Source: an uncultured Erythrobacter sp.
GTDB taxonomy: Bacteria > Pseudomonadota > Alphaproteobacteria > Sphingomonadales > Sphingomonadaceae
Direction: 5' to 3'
NCBI GenBank assembly: GCA_947494705.1
Contig: CANLVN010000002.1
Span: 744,001-808,000, forward strand
Length of the DNA: 64,000 nucleotides
The translations under genes were made by a program, and so were the position numbers. Below are positions 53,458 to 62,443 of this stretch, piece after piece (positions within the stretch are counted from its first letter, which is position 1; each line of letters begins with the position of its first letter). The notes below the pieces were generated by a model. That model had not been told where the DNA came from. It ran no database searches and worked only from the letters and a program-made list of their open reading frames with translations.

Positions 53458-54614
53458 CCCCCTCAACTGCTGCTCCGGTGAGCGCCACCATTTCGCTCCC
53501 AGCGGTCATTCATTCGCTCACCAGCCTGCGGTTTCTTGCGGCGGCTTGGGTCGTGTTCTTCCACTTCAAGGAGTTCTTCCCCGACACCGCGCTGCAGGAC
53601 TCGCGGCTCGCGGGCTACGGCTTCCTCGGAGTGGATTTCTTCTTCGTGCTTTCGGGCTTCGTGCTCGCGCATGTCTATCTGCCCAAGGTGCGCGAACAGC
53701 GCTTCGATTATTGGAGCTTTCTCGTCCGCCGCATCGGACGGATTTATCCGCTACACGTAGTAACGCTCGCCGTGACAATCGGGCTCTCGCTCGTCGGCGG
53801 AGCGCTCGGCTGGCAATTCACAATGTGGGAGCTGGTCGAGTGGGGCGAGTTCGACAAGGGGCAGATCCTGCGCGGCTTGTTCGCCAATCTGACGCTGATC
53901 CACGCGTGGGGGTCGACGCCCGACTTGATGTTCAACCTTCCGTCTTGGTCGATCAGTGCGGAATGGTTCGCCTATCTGCTGTTCCCTGTCTTCGTGCTCA
54001 GCTTTTCGCGGTTGATGCGCTGGCCGCTGCTTCTGGCGCTGCTGTGCGTAGGCGCTCTGGTGGTGCTCGACATGGTGAACACCGCTGCGACGGGCAATTC
54101 GCTGCTGCAGGCGACGTGGAACATCGGCGCGATTCGTATCGTGCCGACCTTTGCGCTCGGCATTGCGCTCTACCGGCTTGCCGAAGCCCGCACGCTCGGT
54201 GCGCGCGGCGCGTTGATTGCGTTGCTGCTGGTGCTGGCGGGATCGATCGCGGCGATCCTGCTCAAGGCGCCGTATGTGGTGGTTGTTCTCGGCCTTGCCG
54301 GGATCGTGGTGCTCGCCGCCGATGCAGAGCGGCATGGCGGGCTGAAGCCCTTGCAGCACGCATTTCCGGTGCTGCCCGGCGAGATTTCCTATTCGGTTTA
54401 CCTGTGGCACTTCCCGATCGGGGTGGTCGCCTTCGACGTGGTTCTGGCGGGGCGCGGCGAGGTCGGATCGCTCGGCGGAATTGCGATGATCTGCGGCGCG
54501 ATCGGTGCCGTCACCTTGCTGTCTTACGTGAGCTACAAGCTAATCGAAGTTCCTGCGCGTGCGGCCATCATCGCGGCTTCAAGCGGGCTGGTGCGGCGCG
54601 AGACGAAGGCTTAG
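53448..54614 (+). CDS. Acyltransferase-3 family membrane protein
   Basis: A 388-residue integral membrane acyltransferase (OafA/Exo type) with ten or so hydrophobic segments. SLTSLRFLAAAWVVFFHF holds the catalytic His, and RRIGRIYPLHVVTLA carries the RxxR motif; SYSVYLWHFPIGV is near the C terminus. It O-acylates (usually acetylates) sugars of surface polysaccharides. GTG 53448 overlaps the SGNH gene stop. There is no fused SGNH domain. Confidence 0.92.
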   Translation: MSLTPSTAAPVSATISLPAVIHSLTSLRFLAAAWVVFFHFKEFFPDTALQDSRLAGYGFLGVDFFFVLSGFVLAHVYLPKVREQRFDYWSFLVRRIGRIYPLHVVTLAVTIGLSLVGGALGWQFTMWELVEWGEFDKGQILRGLFANLTLIHAWGSTPDLMFNLPSWSISAEWFAYLLFPVFVLSFSRLMRWPLLLALLCVGALVVLDMVNTAATGNSLLQATWNIGAIRIVPTFALGIALYRLAEARTLGARGALIALLLVLAGSIAAILLKAPYVVVVLGLAGIVVLAADAERHGGLKPLQHAFPVLPGEISYSVYLWHFPIGVVAFDVVLAGRGEVGSLGGIAMICGAIGAVTLLSYVSYKLIEVPARAAIIAASSGLVRRETKA

Positions 54615-54624
54615 GACAAGGCTC

Positions 54625-55026
54625 ATGTTTGCAAATTATCGCCTCCACCATGTCGGGATCGTCATGCCTTCGCTTGAGGATGCCGAACGGCATATGAAGA
54701 CCTTTAGCATTGTGGAGGACTACCGGGGCTACGTCGATCAATGGCATTGCTGGTGTATCTTTACCAAGACTGAATCGGACACTACTCTAGAACTGGTAGT
54801 GGCAGATAAAGGGCCACTGTTGAAGTTCAACAAAGGCGTCGGTGGCGTGCATCACTTTGCTTACTCTGTCGACGACTTCGAGCAAGCCACACAATGGTGT
54901 GAGCAGCACGATCTGAGATTGCTGGAACCCGAACCGATAAAGGGGGCGGGCAACTTCCTTTGTAATTTCATCCACCCTGTATCGACACGGGGTATACAGA
55001 TCGAACTGGTGCAAGAGCTCAGCTAG
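54625..55026 (+). CDS. VOC-superfamily (glyoxalase/epimerase-like) protein
   Basis: A 133-residue two-module VOC protein: RLHHVGIVMPSLEDAERHM in the first half, GVHHFAYSVDDFEQATQW and GIQIELVQ in the second, with the His/Glu metal ligands in the pattern of methylmalonyl-CoA epimerases. It lies 10 bases after the acyltransferase gene, in the same transcript as the FkbH/ACP set. A role in epimerising a carrier- or CoA-bound hydroxyacid would fit this setting but is inference. It converges, with a 4-base overlap, on the flippase gene. Confidence 0.8.
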   Translation: MFANYRLHHVGIVMPSLEDAERHMKTFSIVEDYRGYVDQWHCWCIFTKTESDTTLELVVADKGPLLKFNKGVGGVHHFAYSVDDFEQATQWCEQHDLRLLEPEPIKGAGNFLCNFIHPVSTRGIQIELVQELS

Positions 55027-56321
55027 GCCCGCAGGCTTGCGGTATCAGGCCGCCAGGCATTCAGCGCGATGCGCGAGGCTGTGTTGCGCAGAATGGTCGC
55101 TGTCGCGAAGCCGATTGCCGCACCAAGCATTCCGATATACGGTATGAGAAGCGAAGCGAGGATCACCGCAAGAAAACTGGCAACGACTTCAATCGCAAGG
55201 ACTTGCCGCTCACGACCGACCATGATGAGCGCCGTGCCCACCGGGCCGAAGATCACATTCACAGTCTGAGCGGAAGCAAGGACCTGCAGAGTAAGCGCGC
55301 CCTCGAGGAAATTTTTGCCGAACAGTCCGAGAAGAAGATCAGGCAGCAACACGCAAACCAATGCCAAGGGCACAGCCAACGCGAATCCGATGAGGCCGAC
55401 TTTCCAGGTGATATCCATCACCGCGGTTCTGTCACCGGCTGCATTGGCCCGAGACAGGTGCGGCCCGGCCATCGTAGCAAAAGATGCGTTAATCAACTGG
55501 AACAGCATGCAGATCATGAAAGCGGTTCGATAGACGCCAGCCTCGCTCAATCCCGCGAGTGCGCCCAGCGCGACCAGAGTCAGCCACTCGCCGCCCATCA
55601 TCAGTATCGGAGCTCCTGTCACGCGCAATCCGGTGGCGACATCGATTCGGGCGCCATCCTGTGTGGCTGCGCCTTGCCAACTGCGCGTCAAACATTGCGA
55701 AAATAGCAGACTAATGCCGACAGCGATTACCAGCCCGGTCAGATAGGAAATCGGTAGGGCGAGAGGAAAAAGTTCCCAGCCATTGAGCCAGAAGATCGCG
55801 ATGATGCCCGCTGCGATCGTGGTATAGAAAACTCCTTCAAGCGATTGCGAAATCAGAATGCTGCCCTGACTTCGCAGCAACGCATTGCTGTGCCGCAGAA
55901 GTGCGAGCAGGATAACCGCAGGAAAAAAGCCAACGATTGTCAGGTTCCAGCGATTGTCTGGAAAAAAAAACGTCGCGATCGCTATCGCAGCTGCGGCCAT
56001 AATCAGGGCAGCTGCTGCCGCGCTTCGGGCGATCCATTTGCGCCCAGCAAAATAATGCGCGCTCAGATCGGCCAACGATCCGGTTCGTACAACATGCGGG
56101 GCCTGCCGGATGACGAGAATATCCTGACCAGCAAGCGCCATCAGGGCCAAGACCGTCGCGGTGGTAAGGCCCATCTGGTAGGCTCCGACAGCCTCTGAGC
56201 CGCTAGTCTGAGCAATGAGCCATAAAAGAGCAAAGCCCGAAATGGCTCCTAGTCCTCTCAGGCCCAGGCCGATGGCCAGGTCGATTCCGATTCTGCCCAT
56301 CATCTGGTAAAGCCCGTTCAA
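55023..56321 (-). CDS. Polysaccharide flippase (Wzx/MATE-like)
   Basis: A 432-residue protein with 12 or so hydrophobic segments of the polysaccharide-export (PST/MOP) type, beginning MMGRIGIDLAIGLGLRGLGAISGFALLWLIA-like, with FGPVGTALIMVGRERQVLAIEVV in the later half. It flips lipid-linked repeat units across the inner membrane for polymerisation. Transcribed alone against its neighbours; the next upstream gene in the reverse direction is a sulfotransferase on the other strand. Confidence 0.87.
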   Translation of the reverse strand: MNGLYQMMGRIGIDLAIGLGLRGLGAISGFALLWLIAQTSGSEAVGAYQMGLTTATVLALMALAGQDILVIRQAPHVVRTGSLADLSAHYFAGRKWIARSAAAAALIMAAAAIAIATFFFPDNRWNLTIVGFFPAVILLALLRHSNALLRSQGSILISQSLEGVFYTTIAAGIIAIFWLNGWELFPLALPISYLTGLVIAVGISLLFSQCLTRSWQGAATQDGARIDVATGLRVTGAPILMMGGEWLTLVALGALAGLSEAGVYRTAFMICMLFQLINASFATMAGPHLSRANAAGDRTAVMDITWKVGLIGFALAVPLALVCVLLPDLLLGLFGKNFLEGALTLQVLASAQTVNVIFGPVGTALIMVGRERQVLAIEVVASFLAVILASLLIPYIGMLGAAIGFATATILRNTASRIALNAWRPDTASLRA

Positions 56322-56439
56322 TCCTGCCCTTACGCTCGCCTCTTCTATGCCGACGGGGCTTGAAACGTTTGTCGAGTTGCGGTTTTAGCCGAACTCGCAG
56401 GGCAATCAATCGCGCTGCGCCAATCCCATCGGATCAAAG

Positions 56440-57066
56440 GTGACCATGAAGATCTTTTGCATAGGTTTCCAGAAGACAGGCACATCCTCGCTTCGCGATG
56501 CATTGAGCGAGATCGGCTATTCCGTAACTGGCGTGTTTGGCCGAAAAGTACCATTGGACGAATTGCGCGACACCTATGTCGAGCGGGGACTGGAGATTGC
56601 AAGTCGATATGATGCGGTGGAAGATATGCCGTGGCCTTTGATGTTTCGAGAGCTTGACCAGCACTTCCCCGGTTCCAAGTTCATTCTGACGCTGCGCGAT
56701 TCGGATCGCTGGTACAATTCGATTGCGAGCCATTTTGGTCATGAGCCCTATCATATCCAGCAGCTTACTTACGGCGAGGATGCCGGTGCGCCGGTAGGGC
56801 ATGAGTTGCGCTATCGAAAAGTATACGAAACGCACAACGATGCAGTGCGCGCCTATTTTGCCGATCGGCCTGGCGATCTTCTTGAGTTCTGGTTGGAGCG
56901 CGGGGACGGGTGGGATGAATTGGGTGCCTTCCTCGGCCGCGACGATATTCCGACCGGCAGGTTTGTGCACACCAATTCATCCTCCCAGCGACACAGTATC
57001 TACAACCGTGCCCGGCGAAAATTGAGTAAAATGGGCATTTTGCCTTATGCCGGGATGGACGGCTAG
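56440..57066 (+). CDS. Sulfotransferase-like protein
   Basis: A 208-residue P-loop sulfotransferase-fold protein. The 5'-phosphosulphate-binding loop is FCIGFQKTGTSSLRDAL, and the 3'-phosphate region is FILTLRDSDRWYNSIASHF. Size and layout match small bacterial proteins thought to sulfate sugars or lipids using PAPS. GTG 56440 or ATG 56446 can be the start. Its stop overlaps that of the convergent beta-helix gene. In this locus a sulfated polysaccharide is plausible. Confidence 0.82.
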   Translation: MTMKIFCIGFQKTGTSSLRDALSEIGYSVTGVFGRKVPLDELRDTYVERGLEIASRYDAVEDMPWPLMFRELDQHFPGSKFILTLRDSDRWYNSIASHFGHEPYHIQQLTYGEDAGAPVGHELRYRKVYETHNDAVRAYFADRPGDLLEFWLERGDGWDELGAFLGRDDIPTGRFVHTNSSSQRHSIYNRARRKLSKMGILPYAGMDG

Positions 57067-59153
57067 TAAGCCCCCACGGGGGCGAGTGGTGTGCGCGAGA
57101 CGCCAAGGGAGTTCCGGCCAACAGTAGGTTGTTTCAGGTATACCAGCAATTCGCCCGCGGGCGTGAAGTTGCCTTGGTTGAAATCGACGAAAAGATTGGT
57201 CTCGTTCCCACCTGTGGTGGTTCCATCCGCTTCTGAAAGCGGGTCGGCGCCTTCATGTAAGTGATTGGCAGCAATCCGGGCATCAATCTGGCCTGATCCG
57301 GCACTGAGCAAGTCGCGCAGGGCATTATTCGCCACCAGACAATAATTGTCGAACGTTGATGATGCCCCGTCGTTGCGAAATGTGAGCGCTTGGTTGGGCA
57401 TCGAACAATGCGCCACCACAACGTGTGATAGCGCGCTTTCGCTGTTCGAACGACCCAATTGGCTGAATACGCTTGAGGTGGAAAAGTAATCCGAACCGTC
57501 AGGGTCGTTGCCAAGCGCGTTATTGAAGAAGACAAAGTCGAGAGCGGAGGAAGTGCTTGATATGAAAATGTTCTGGGATTGCAGGTCGAAAGCGATATTG
57601 TCGTAAACGATTACATTCTCGGTTATGGTGTTAAAGCGTTGTTGGTACCAATCGCCGTGCGCATCGAAACTGGACGTCACCTGCAGGCTAGTCCCAGCGC
57701 AATTGGTGTCGCCGAACCCGAGGCCCTTCAGCCCGGGAAGAGAGCCTGACGAGGCCCTGCGTTGCTCGGTATCAAGAAGTGTCGCAGACCAGCCGTCGTC
57801 GAGACCTGCCAGCGTCGTGTTGATGAAATCGACGATGTCACTGAAATAGTAACCGTCCGAAGTGCTGCCAGCGTAATCGGTCGGCTGTTTGCCGACCGTA
57901 AAATTCACTGAATTGCTTCCCCACTTAAAGGTGTATGTGGCATCGTTGGGGTCAACGTTGCCGCTACGGGACAAGGTCGCCATGTTTTCCGGCCCGCTAT
58001 ATTCAATCAAGAAAGCGGGTGCATCGTCGTTCAAATGCCTGTCGTTGTGAACCTTGACGCTGGTGCCGACCACGCAGCGGGCATCGGCGAAAATGTCGCG
58101 GCTGATTTCTATGAAATTCCCTCCCCGAACTAGGCTGGCTCCGACTGCCGCATTCTCTAAATTCGATGCGGAGACCTCAAGAAAATAGGGGTTGTTACGG
58201 ACCCTTGAGCCAGTCCAGTACGGGCCTCCGCGCCAAAGAGAGCGCGGACCGCGCGAATTCGTCATCGTAATGCCGTCCAGTACGAATTCTTTACCGCCTT
58301 CGGTGAAGAGATTGTCGACATGGGCGTAATCGATGGTGATGTTCTTGCCCTTGAGCCACAAACCGTTGAGCCGCGGGCGCAGATTGCTATCGCTGTCGAC
58401 ACTGGACATGCCGACCAATCCCGATCGTCCGAAAGAAACCGGAGCCCTGGCTTCCACCGTGAGATAACCAGAAGGCGTAAAGGTCGGAGGAACCGGGCTC
58501 ATCACGACATTGGACATCGAACGCATGAATGTAACGCGCGGATTGGGAGCAGCATCGCTCTTGGCCTTGGCAACTGCCGCGTCGAATGAATGTAGATTTG
58601 TGTCCGAAACCGGGCTTTGTGGATCGACTGTATATTCCGCCCCGTGCAGGATGTCGCTGGGGAAGAAACTGTACGGTCCGATGACCCGGCTTTGCATCGT
58701 GGCGTCAGCCGGAATGGCTTCGACAAACAGTTGCGCCTCGCCAATCAAGTCTGCTGGCTTGGACAGCGTGATCCAATAGGCGTGGTATGTGACCAGTTCT
58801 CCATCACTGGCTAGGAAAGTGAATGGAGTTTCTTCGACTACATCGATCGTTTCGCCCTCATAGCGGAAGCGGACCCGATCAACGCCGCCGATCAGGGAGC
58901 CTGAATCATTTGCCGCAGCAGCCACCCCGACATTGAGCTTATCTGTATAATATTGTCCTGGCGGCACCAGAAGTCGAAGGGCCGGTTTGGCAGTCAGCCG
59001 TTCTGGATCGCTTGGAAGGGTCGAGAATCCGCTGGCAGCAGTGCCAATCCATTGGCTGGATGGGGCCAACAGGGGACCGGCAACCGGGAAGCCGCTAGCA
59101 AGACCAGGCATTGTGCCGCGACGCGCGGCGGGACTTTGGCCAAATCCCGCCAT
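57063..59153 (-). CDS. Right-handed beta-helix spike-like protein
   Basis: A 696-residue protein rich in Asn, Gly, Ser and Thr with repeated short strands typical of a right-handed parallel beta-helix (for example NITIDYAHVDNLF, KEFVLDGITMTNSRG, NTITENVIVYDNIAFDL, SALDFVFFNNALGND). It has no signal peptide; the N terminus is Gly/Pro/Ala-rich. Its ATG overlaps the stop of an RCAP_rcc01079-type spike base gene. That combination resembles head-spike pairs of Rhodobacter-type gene transfer agents, where the second protein binds capsule. A polysaccharide lyase or other secreted enzyme is less likely without a signal peptide. Confidence 0.75.
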   Translation of the reverse strand: MAGFGQSPAARRGTMPGLASGFPVAGPLLAPSSQWIGTAASGFSTLPSDPERLTAKPALRLLVPPGQYYTDKLNVGVAAAANDSGSLIGGVDRVRFRYEGETIDVVEETPFTFLASDGELVTYHAYWITLSKPADLIGEAQLFVEAIPADATMQSRVIGPYSFFPSDILHGAEYTVDPQSPVSDTNLHSFDAAVAKAKSDAAPNPRVTFMRSMSNVVMSPVPPTFTPSGYLTVEARAPVSFGRSGLVGMSSVDSDSNLRPRLNGLWLKGKNITIDYAHVDNLFTEGGKEFVLDGITMTNSRGPRSLWRGGPYWTGSRVRNNPYFLEVSASNLENAAVGASLVRGGNFIEISRDIFADARCVVGTSVKVHNDRHLNDDAPAFLIEYSGPENMATLSRSGNVDPNDATYTFKWGSNSVNFTVGKQPTDYAGSTSDGYYFSDIVDFINTTLAGLDDGWSATLLDTEQRRASSGSLPGLKGLGFGDTNCAGTSLQVTSSFDAHGDWYQQRFNTITENVIVYDNIAFDLQSQNIFISSTSSALDFVFFNNALGNDPDGSDYFSTSSVFSQLGRSNSESALSHVVVAHCSMPNQALTFRNDGASSTFDNYCLVANNALRDLLSAGSGQIDARIAANHLHEGADPLSEADGTTTGGNETNLFVDFNQGNFTPAGELLVYLKQPTVGRNSLGVSRTPLAPVGAY

Positions 59154-59419
59154 CAGGCCAGCCCCACGAGCGATCCTGCGGTGGTTCCCGTACTGCGCAC
59201 GGCCAACACCCGTACATCGAGAATATATCCCGCCGGAAGGTTGCGGAAAGTTACGTCCACATCGCTTTGCGCCGATCGCAGGACTACGTCGCCTTCTTCG
59301 CCTATGTAGAGTGCTTTCGTCACGCGCTCGAGATCGGTGCCGTCATCCGGAGTGACTTTGAAACAAAAAAGCGCCGGTGCGGTGGGGCTGTCAGAATAAT
59401 TGCCGAATGCATTGCTCAT
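59153..59419 (-). CDS. Spike base protein, RCAP_rcc01079 family
   Basis: An 88-residue protein that fits the family pattern: VTPDDGTDLERVTKALYIG, EEGDVVLRSA, VDVTFRNLPAGYILDVRVLA and the C-terminal STGTTAGSLVGL. The family is named for an R. capsulatus gene transfer agent head-spike component. ATG 59419 is chosen because residues upstream are not conserved. Expressed with the beta-helix protein by an ATGA overlap. No other phage or GTA genes are present in the window. Confidence 0.8.
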   Translation of the reverse strand: MSNAFGNYSDSPTAPALFCFKVTPDDGTDLERVTKALYIGEEGDVVLRSAQSDVDVTFRNLPAGYILDVRVLAVRSTGTTAGSLVGLA

Positions 59420-59562
59420 GGGTATCGCCTCTTTTCGAACAAATGGAGAACGAGAAGTGTCAGATCGATCGCATGTAGGAAAATGTTTTCTTGCCATGGC
59501 TACTTTGATGTTGCCGCACCGCACCTCCACGGCCTAGGGGTTTTGTTAGAACTGCTCCACGT

Positions 59563-60951
59563 ATGGCAACTCGTAACGTCCCTCCCTCTGATCCGAAAAG
59601 GCCGGGCGCAATTTCGCCGCGGCTACGACGATCGCGACCCACCGGTCAGTCTCGGGCCAGCCAATGGGCACCGTTCATCCGCATCGCCCCGATGCTTATT
59701 CTGCTTGTGGGGTTGCTCTTACCCGTCGAGGTCCGCCTGAACTTTGCTGGTCAGACGCTTTACGGCTATCGCATGGCCTGGATGCTGGTCACGCCGTGGG
59801 TCGTCTACCAGTTGTTTGCCGGGCGATTGCATTTACGGTTCAACGATATTCTGCTTGCCCTGACTGCGATGTGGATGGTGCTCTCTTTCATGATAGTCAT
59901 GGGCTTCGCGAAAGGTTCGGCGTCAGGATTTAGCGTCGCTCTCGATGTTCTGATGCCTTACCTAATTGCTCGTCTGGCAATTCGCACCCACAACGATTTT
60001 CGCATCCTCCTTCTTGCCCTTGCACCGGTTGCACTAGGTCTTGCTGTACTGATGGTCGTGGAGGCTGTTACCCATACACGATACATTCGCGATGCCGCGC
60101 GGGCTGTGTTCGGATCGTTGAGTGCGGTCGAGTACGGTATGAAGATGGGTGAGGCTAAGCTGTCCGACACGCGCTTTGGTTTGCTTCGCGCCACCGGACC
60201 CTTTTCGCACCCGATCTTGGCAGGAGTGTTTTTTGCGACTTTGCTGCCTCTCTATTTCTTCTCGCAAGTAAGAGGCTGGCCAAAGGTGGCAGGCATTCTC
60301 GCCGGCATAGGCTCGGTTTTCTCGCTGAGTTCCGCAGCTCTTCTCGGTCTCCTAATGTTTGGAGTTTTGGCGATCTATGATCGCGTGCGGCGACTTGTAG
60401 TATTCCTCAATTGGCCGATTTTCATCGTATCCGCTGGCATTCTACTACTTGCTTTGCATCTCGTTTCTCAGAATGGGCTGATTTCAGTTCTTATTCGATA
60501 TACTCTCAACCCAACCACAGGTTACTACCGATTGCTGATCTGGGATTATGGCTCTCGCTCAGTTGCGAACTATCCTTGGTTTGGAATCGGTTATGACCAA
60601 TTTGAGGGTCTTCCTTGGATGCTGCCAAGTGTTGACGCGGTCTGGTTGGCCCTTGCAATACGACATGGTCTTGCCGTCCCGCTCTTGCTTGGGCTTTCAG
60701 TGTTGGTGGCGATTGTCGGCCTTGCAATGTCAGCATCGCGAGATAGGTCGGCAAACGGGGTGACAAACATCGGTATCGCAATTTCTCTAACCATGTTTTT
60801 CGTCCTCGGCTTCACAGTCTCCTTCTTTGGTGGCCTCTTAATTTGGTTCACCCTAATGCTAGGGGTTGGGACCACCTTGGGACGTGTTTCCCCATCTACA
60901 TCGATGCCTATGCGTAAAGTCGCCGTGCGACAAAAGGCAGTTCGACCGTGA
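59563..60951 (+). CDS. O-antigen ligase/polymerase-family membrane protein
   Basis: A 462-residue polytopic protein with about 11 hydrophobic segments. The large periplasmic loop contains [29 protein letters not shown], like other Wzy/WaaL-type proteins, and an early [15 protein letters not shown]. It is the second protein of this type here, unlike in sequence to the one at 34596. It probably polymerises the repeat unit flipped by the Wzx protein. A Pro/Arg-rich N-terminal tail of about 35 residues precedes the first helix. It overlaps the following acetyltransferase gene (GTGA). Confidence 0.83.
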   Translation: MATRNVPPSDPKRPGAISPRLRRSRPTGQSRASQWAPFIRIAPMLILLVGLLLPVEVRLNFAGQTLYGYRMAWMLVTPWVVYQLFAGRLHLRFNDILLALTAMWMVLSFMIVMGFAKGSASGFSVALDVLMPYLIARLAIRTHNDFRILLLALAPVALGLAVLMVVEAVTHTRYIRDAARAVFGSLSAVEYGMKMGEAKLSDTRFGLLRATGPFSHPILAGVFFATLLPLYFFSQVRGWPKVAGILAGIGSVFSLSSAALLGLLMFGVLAIYDRVRRLVVFLNWPIFIVSAGILLLALHLVSQNGLISVLIRYTLNPTTGYYRLLIWDYGSRSVANYPWFGIGYDQFEGLPWMLPSVDAVWLALAIRHGLAVPLLLGLSVLVAIVGLAMSASRDRSANGVTNIGIAISLTMFFVLGFTVSFFGGLLIWFTLMLGVGTTLGRVSPSTSMPMRKVAVRQKAVRP

Positions 60952-61454
60952 GTTTTAGCCTCAACCGTCTTTCCAGCATTCGGAACATGCTGGTCAATGC
61001 GAAGCGCAAGTTCTTCGTTCGCGTCCTCGGCATGGATATTCATCCGACAGCGCAACTCTCGTTGAGTGCCAAGCCCGATAAAACCTTCCCCGCCGGTGTC
61101 CATGTTGGTGCGTACAGCTATCTCGCATTCAATTCGCGCGTACTCACTCACGACCGAACGAGAGGCCTCTACCTGCACACTCGGATCGGGAGAAATTGTT
61201 TTATTGGCGGCGAAAGTATCATTCTCCCCGGCGTGAGTATCGGCGACAATTGTGTCATAGGCGCAGGAAGCGTGGTGACGAAGGATGTTCCCGACTGCTG
61301 CATTGCAGCTGGCAATCCCGCCAAGGTTATACGTGAGAACATAGACGTAGGAAAATTCGGACGTTTTCTGAAAGCTGACGACACCGAACGGACGTTGCGC
61401 AGCGAGGATCCCGCAGCAGCGTCGCTGCCATCGAAGAATTTCGGTAAAGGCTGA
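60948..61454 (+). CDS. Left-handed beta-helix acyltransferase (hexapeptide family)
   Basis: A 168-residue protein with hexapeptide repeats: [65 protein letters not shown], and the GNPAKVIR end typical of WcaF/LacA-type acetyltransferases. It would acetylate a sugar in the cytoplasm before export. GTG start, overlapping the polymerase stop. Confidence 0.9.
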   Translation: MSFSLNRLSSIRNMLVNAKRKFFVRVLGMDIHPTAQLSLSAKPDKTFPAGVHVGAYSYLAFNSRVLTHDRTRGLYLHTRIGRNCFIGGESIILPGVSIGDNCVIGAGSVVTKDVPDCCIAAGNPAKVIRENIDVGKFGRFLKADDTERTLRSEDPAAASLPSKNFGKG

Positions 61455-61458
61455 ATGT

Positions 61459-62433
61459 ATGCGCAGAGGGCAGACCGCTAAAAATAGCGCACCAATTGTA
61501 TCCATCATGCTCGTGAACTGGAACACGCGCGAGATGACGCTTGAATGTCTTCGCTCGGTCTATGCCGAGACGACGAACATCCCGTTCGAAGTGATTGTCG
61601 TCGACAACGGTTCACATGACGGATCAGCTGAAGCAATCGCCGAGGAATTTCCCCAAGTCGAACTGATGGCGGAGAGCGCAAACCACGGTTTTGCAAAGGC
61701 AACCAACATCTCGGTAGAAAGGGCGCGCGGCGAGTACGTTCTGCTGCTGAATACCGATACTGTGGTATTGGACCGGGCAATCGAAAAGCTGGTAGCGTTC
61801 GCCGAATCGCGCCCGGACGCCAAGATCTGGGGTGGGCGAACCATATTCGAAGACGGGTCGCTTAACCCCGATTCATGCTGGGGCCGGATAACGGCCTGGA
61901 GCGCCTTCTGCATGGCAACCGGACTTTCGAGAATTTTTCGCAAATCCGAATTGATGAACCCGGAATGCTATGGCGCATGGCCGCGCGATTGCGAACGGCG
62001 TGTTGATATCGTTCAAGGGTCATTTCTACTCATCAAGCGCGAGTTCTGGAATGAGCTTGGCGGCTTCGACCTCGAATTCTTCATGTTCGGCGAAGAAGCG
62101 GACTTGGCCGCTCGCGCTCGTGGATTTGGAGCCGATCCAGTAATGACGCCGGAAGCCACGATTATTCACTACGGTGGGCGCAGCACCAAGCAATTCTCGA
62201 AGCGGATAATCTACGTGATCGGAGGCCGCGTCGGATTGATAAGACGCCATTTCAAAGGTTTCTGGCGTCCGGTGGGTGTAGGGCTAATGGTGTTCTGGGT
62301 GTGGTGGCGCGCGAAGGCTTATAAATTCGGGTCTATCCTATTTCCCAAACTCGAGGAGCAAGGTAGCGAGTGGCAGATAGCCTGGGAGCAGCGCGAAAAG
62401 TGGATCAAAGGCCCCCCACGCACCTTCCTTTGA
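61459..62433 (+). CDS. Glycosyltransferase family 2, rhamnosyltransferase-like
   Basis: A 324-residue GT-A glycosyltransferase with SIMLVNWNTREMTLECLRSV, VVDNGSHDGSAEAIAEEF and the LLLNTDTVV motif (DxD-like), followed by GSFLLIKREFWNELGGFD and EEADLAARARGFG. This is the WbbL/rhamnosyltransferase branch of family 2. With rmlACDB in the locus, dTDP-rhamnose is a reasonable donor. ATG is 4 bases after the acetyltransferase gene. Confidence 0.9.
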   Translation: MRRGQTAKNSAPIVSIMLVNWNTREMTLECLRSVYAETTNIPFEVIVVDNGSHDGSAEAIAEEFPQVELMAESANHGFAKATNISVERARGEYVLLLNTDTVVLDRAIEKLVAFAESRPDAKIWGGRTIFEDGSLNPDSCWGRITAWSAFCMATGLSRIFRKSELMNPECYGAWPRDCERRVDIVQGSFLLIKREFWNELGGFDLEFFMFGEEADLAARARGFGADPVMTPEATIIHYGGRSTKQFSKRIIYVIGGRVGLIRRHFKGFWRPVGVGLMVFWVWWRAKAYKFGSILFPKLEEQGSEWQIAWEQREKWIKGPPRTFL

Positions 62434-62443
62434 TCGGTCTGCA

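Noticed and set aside
57063..59153. Beta-helix protein considered as a secreted polysaccharide lyase of the locus
   Set aside because: No signal peptide, no lyase motif, and it is fused by overlap to a spike base gene, which better fits a particle spike.
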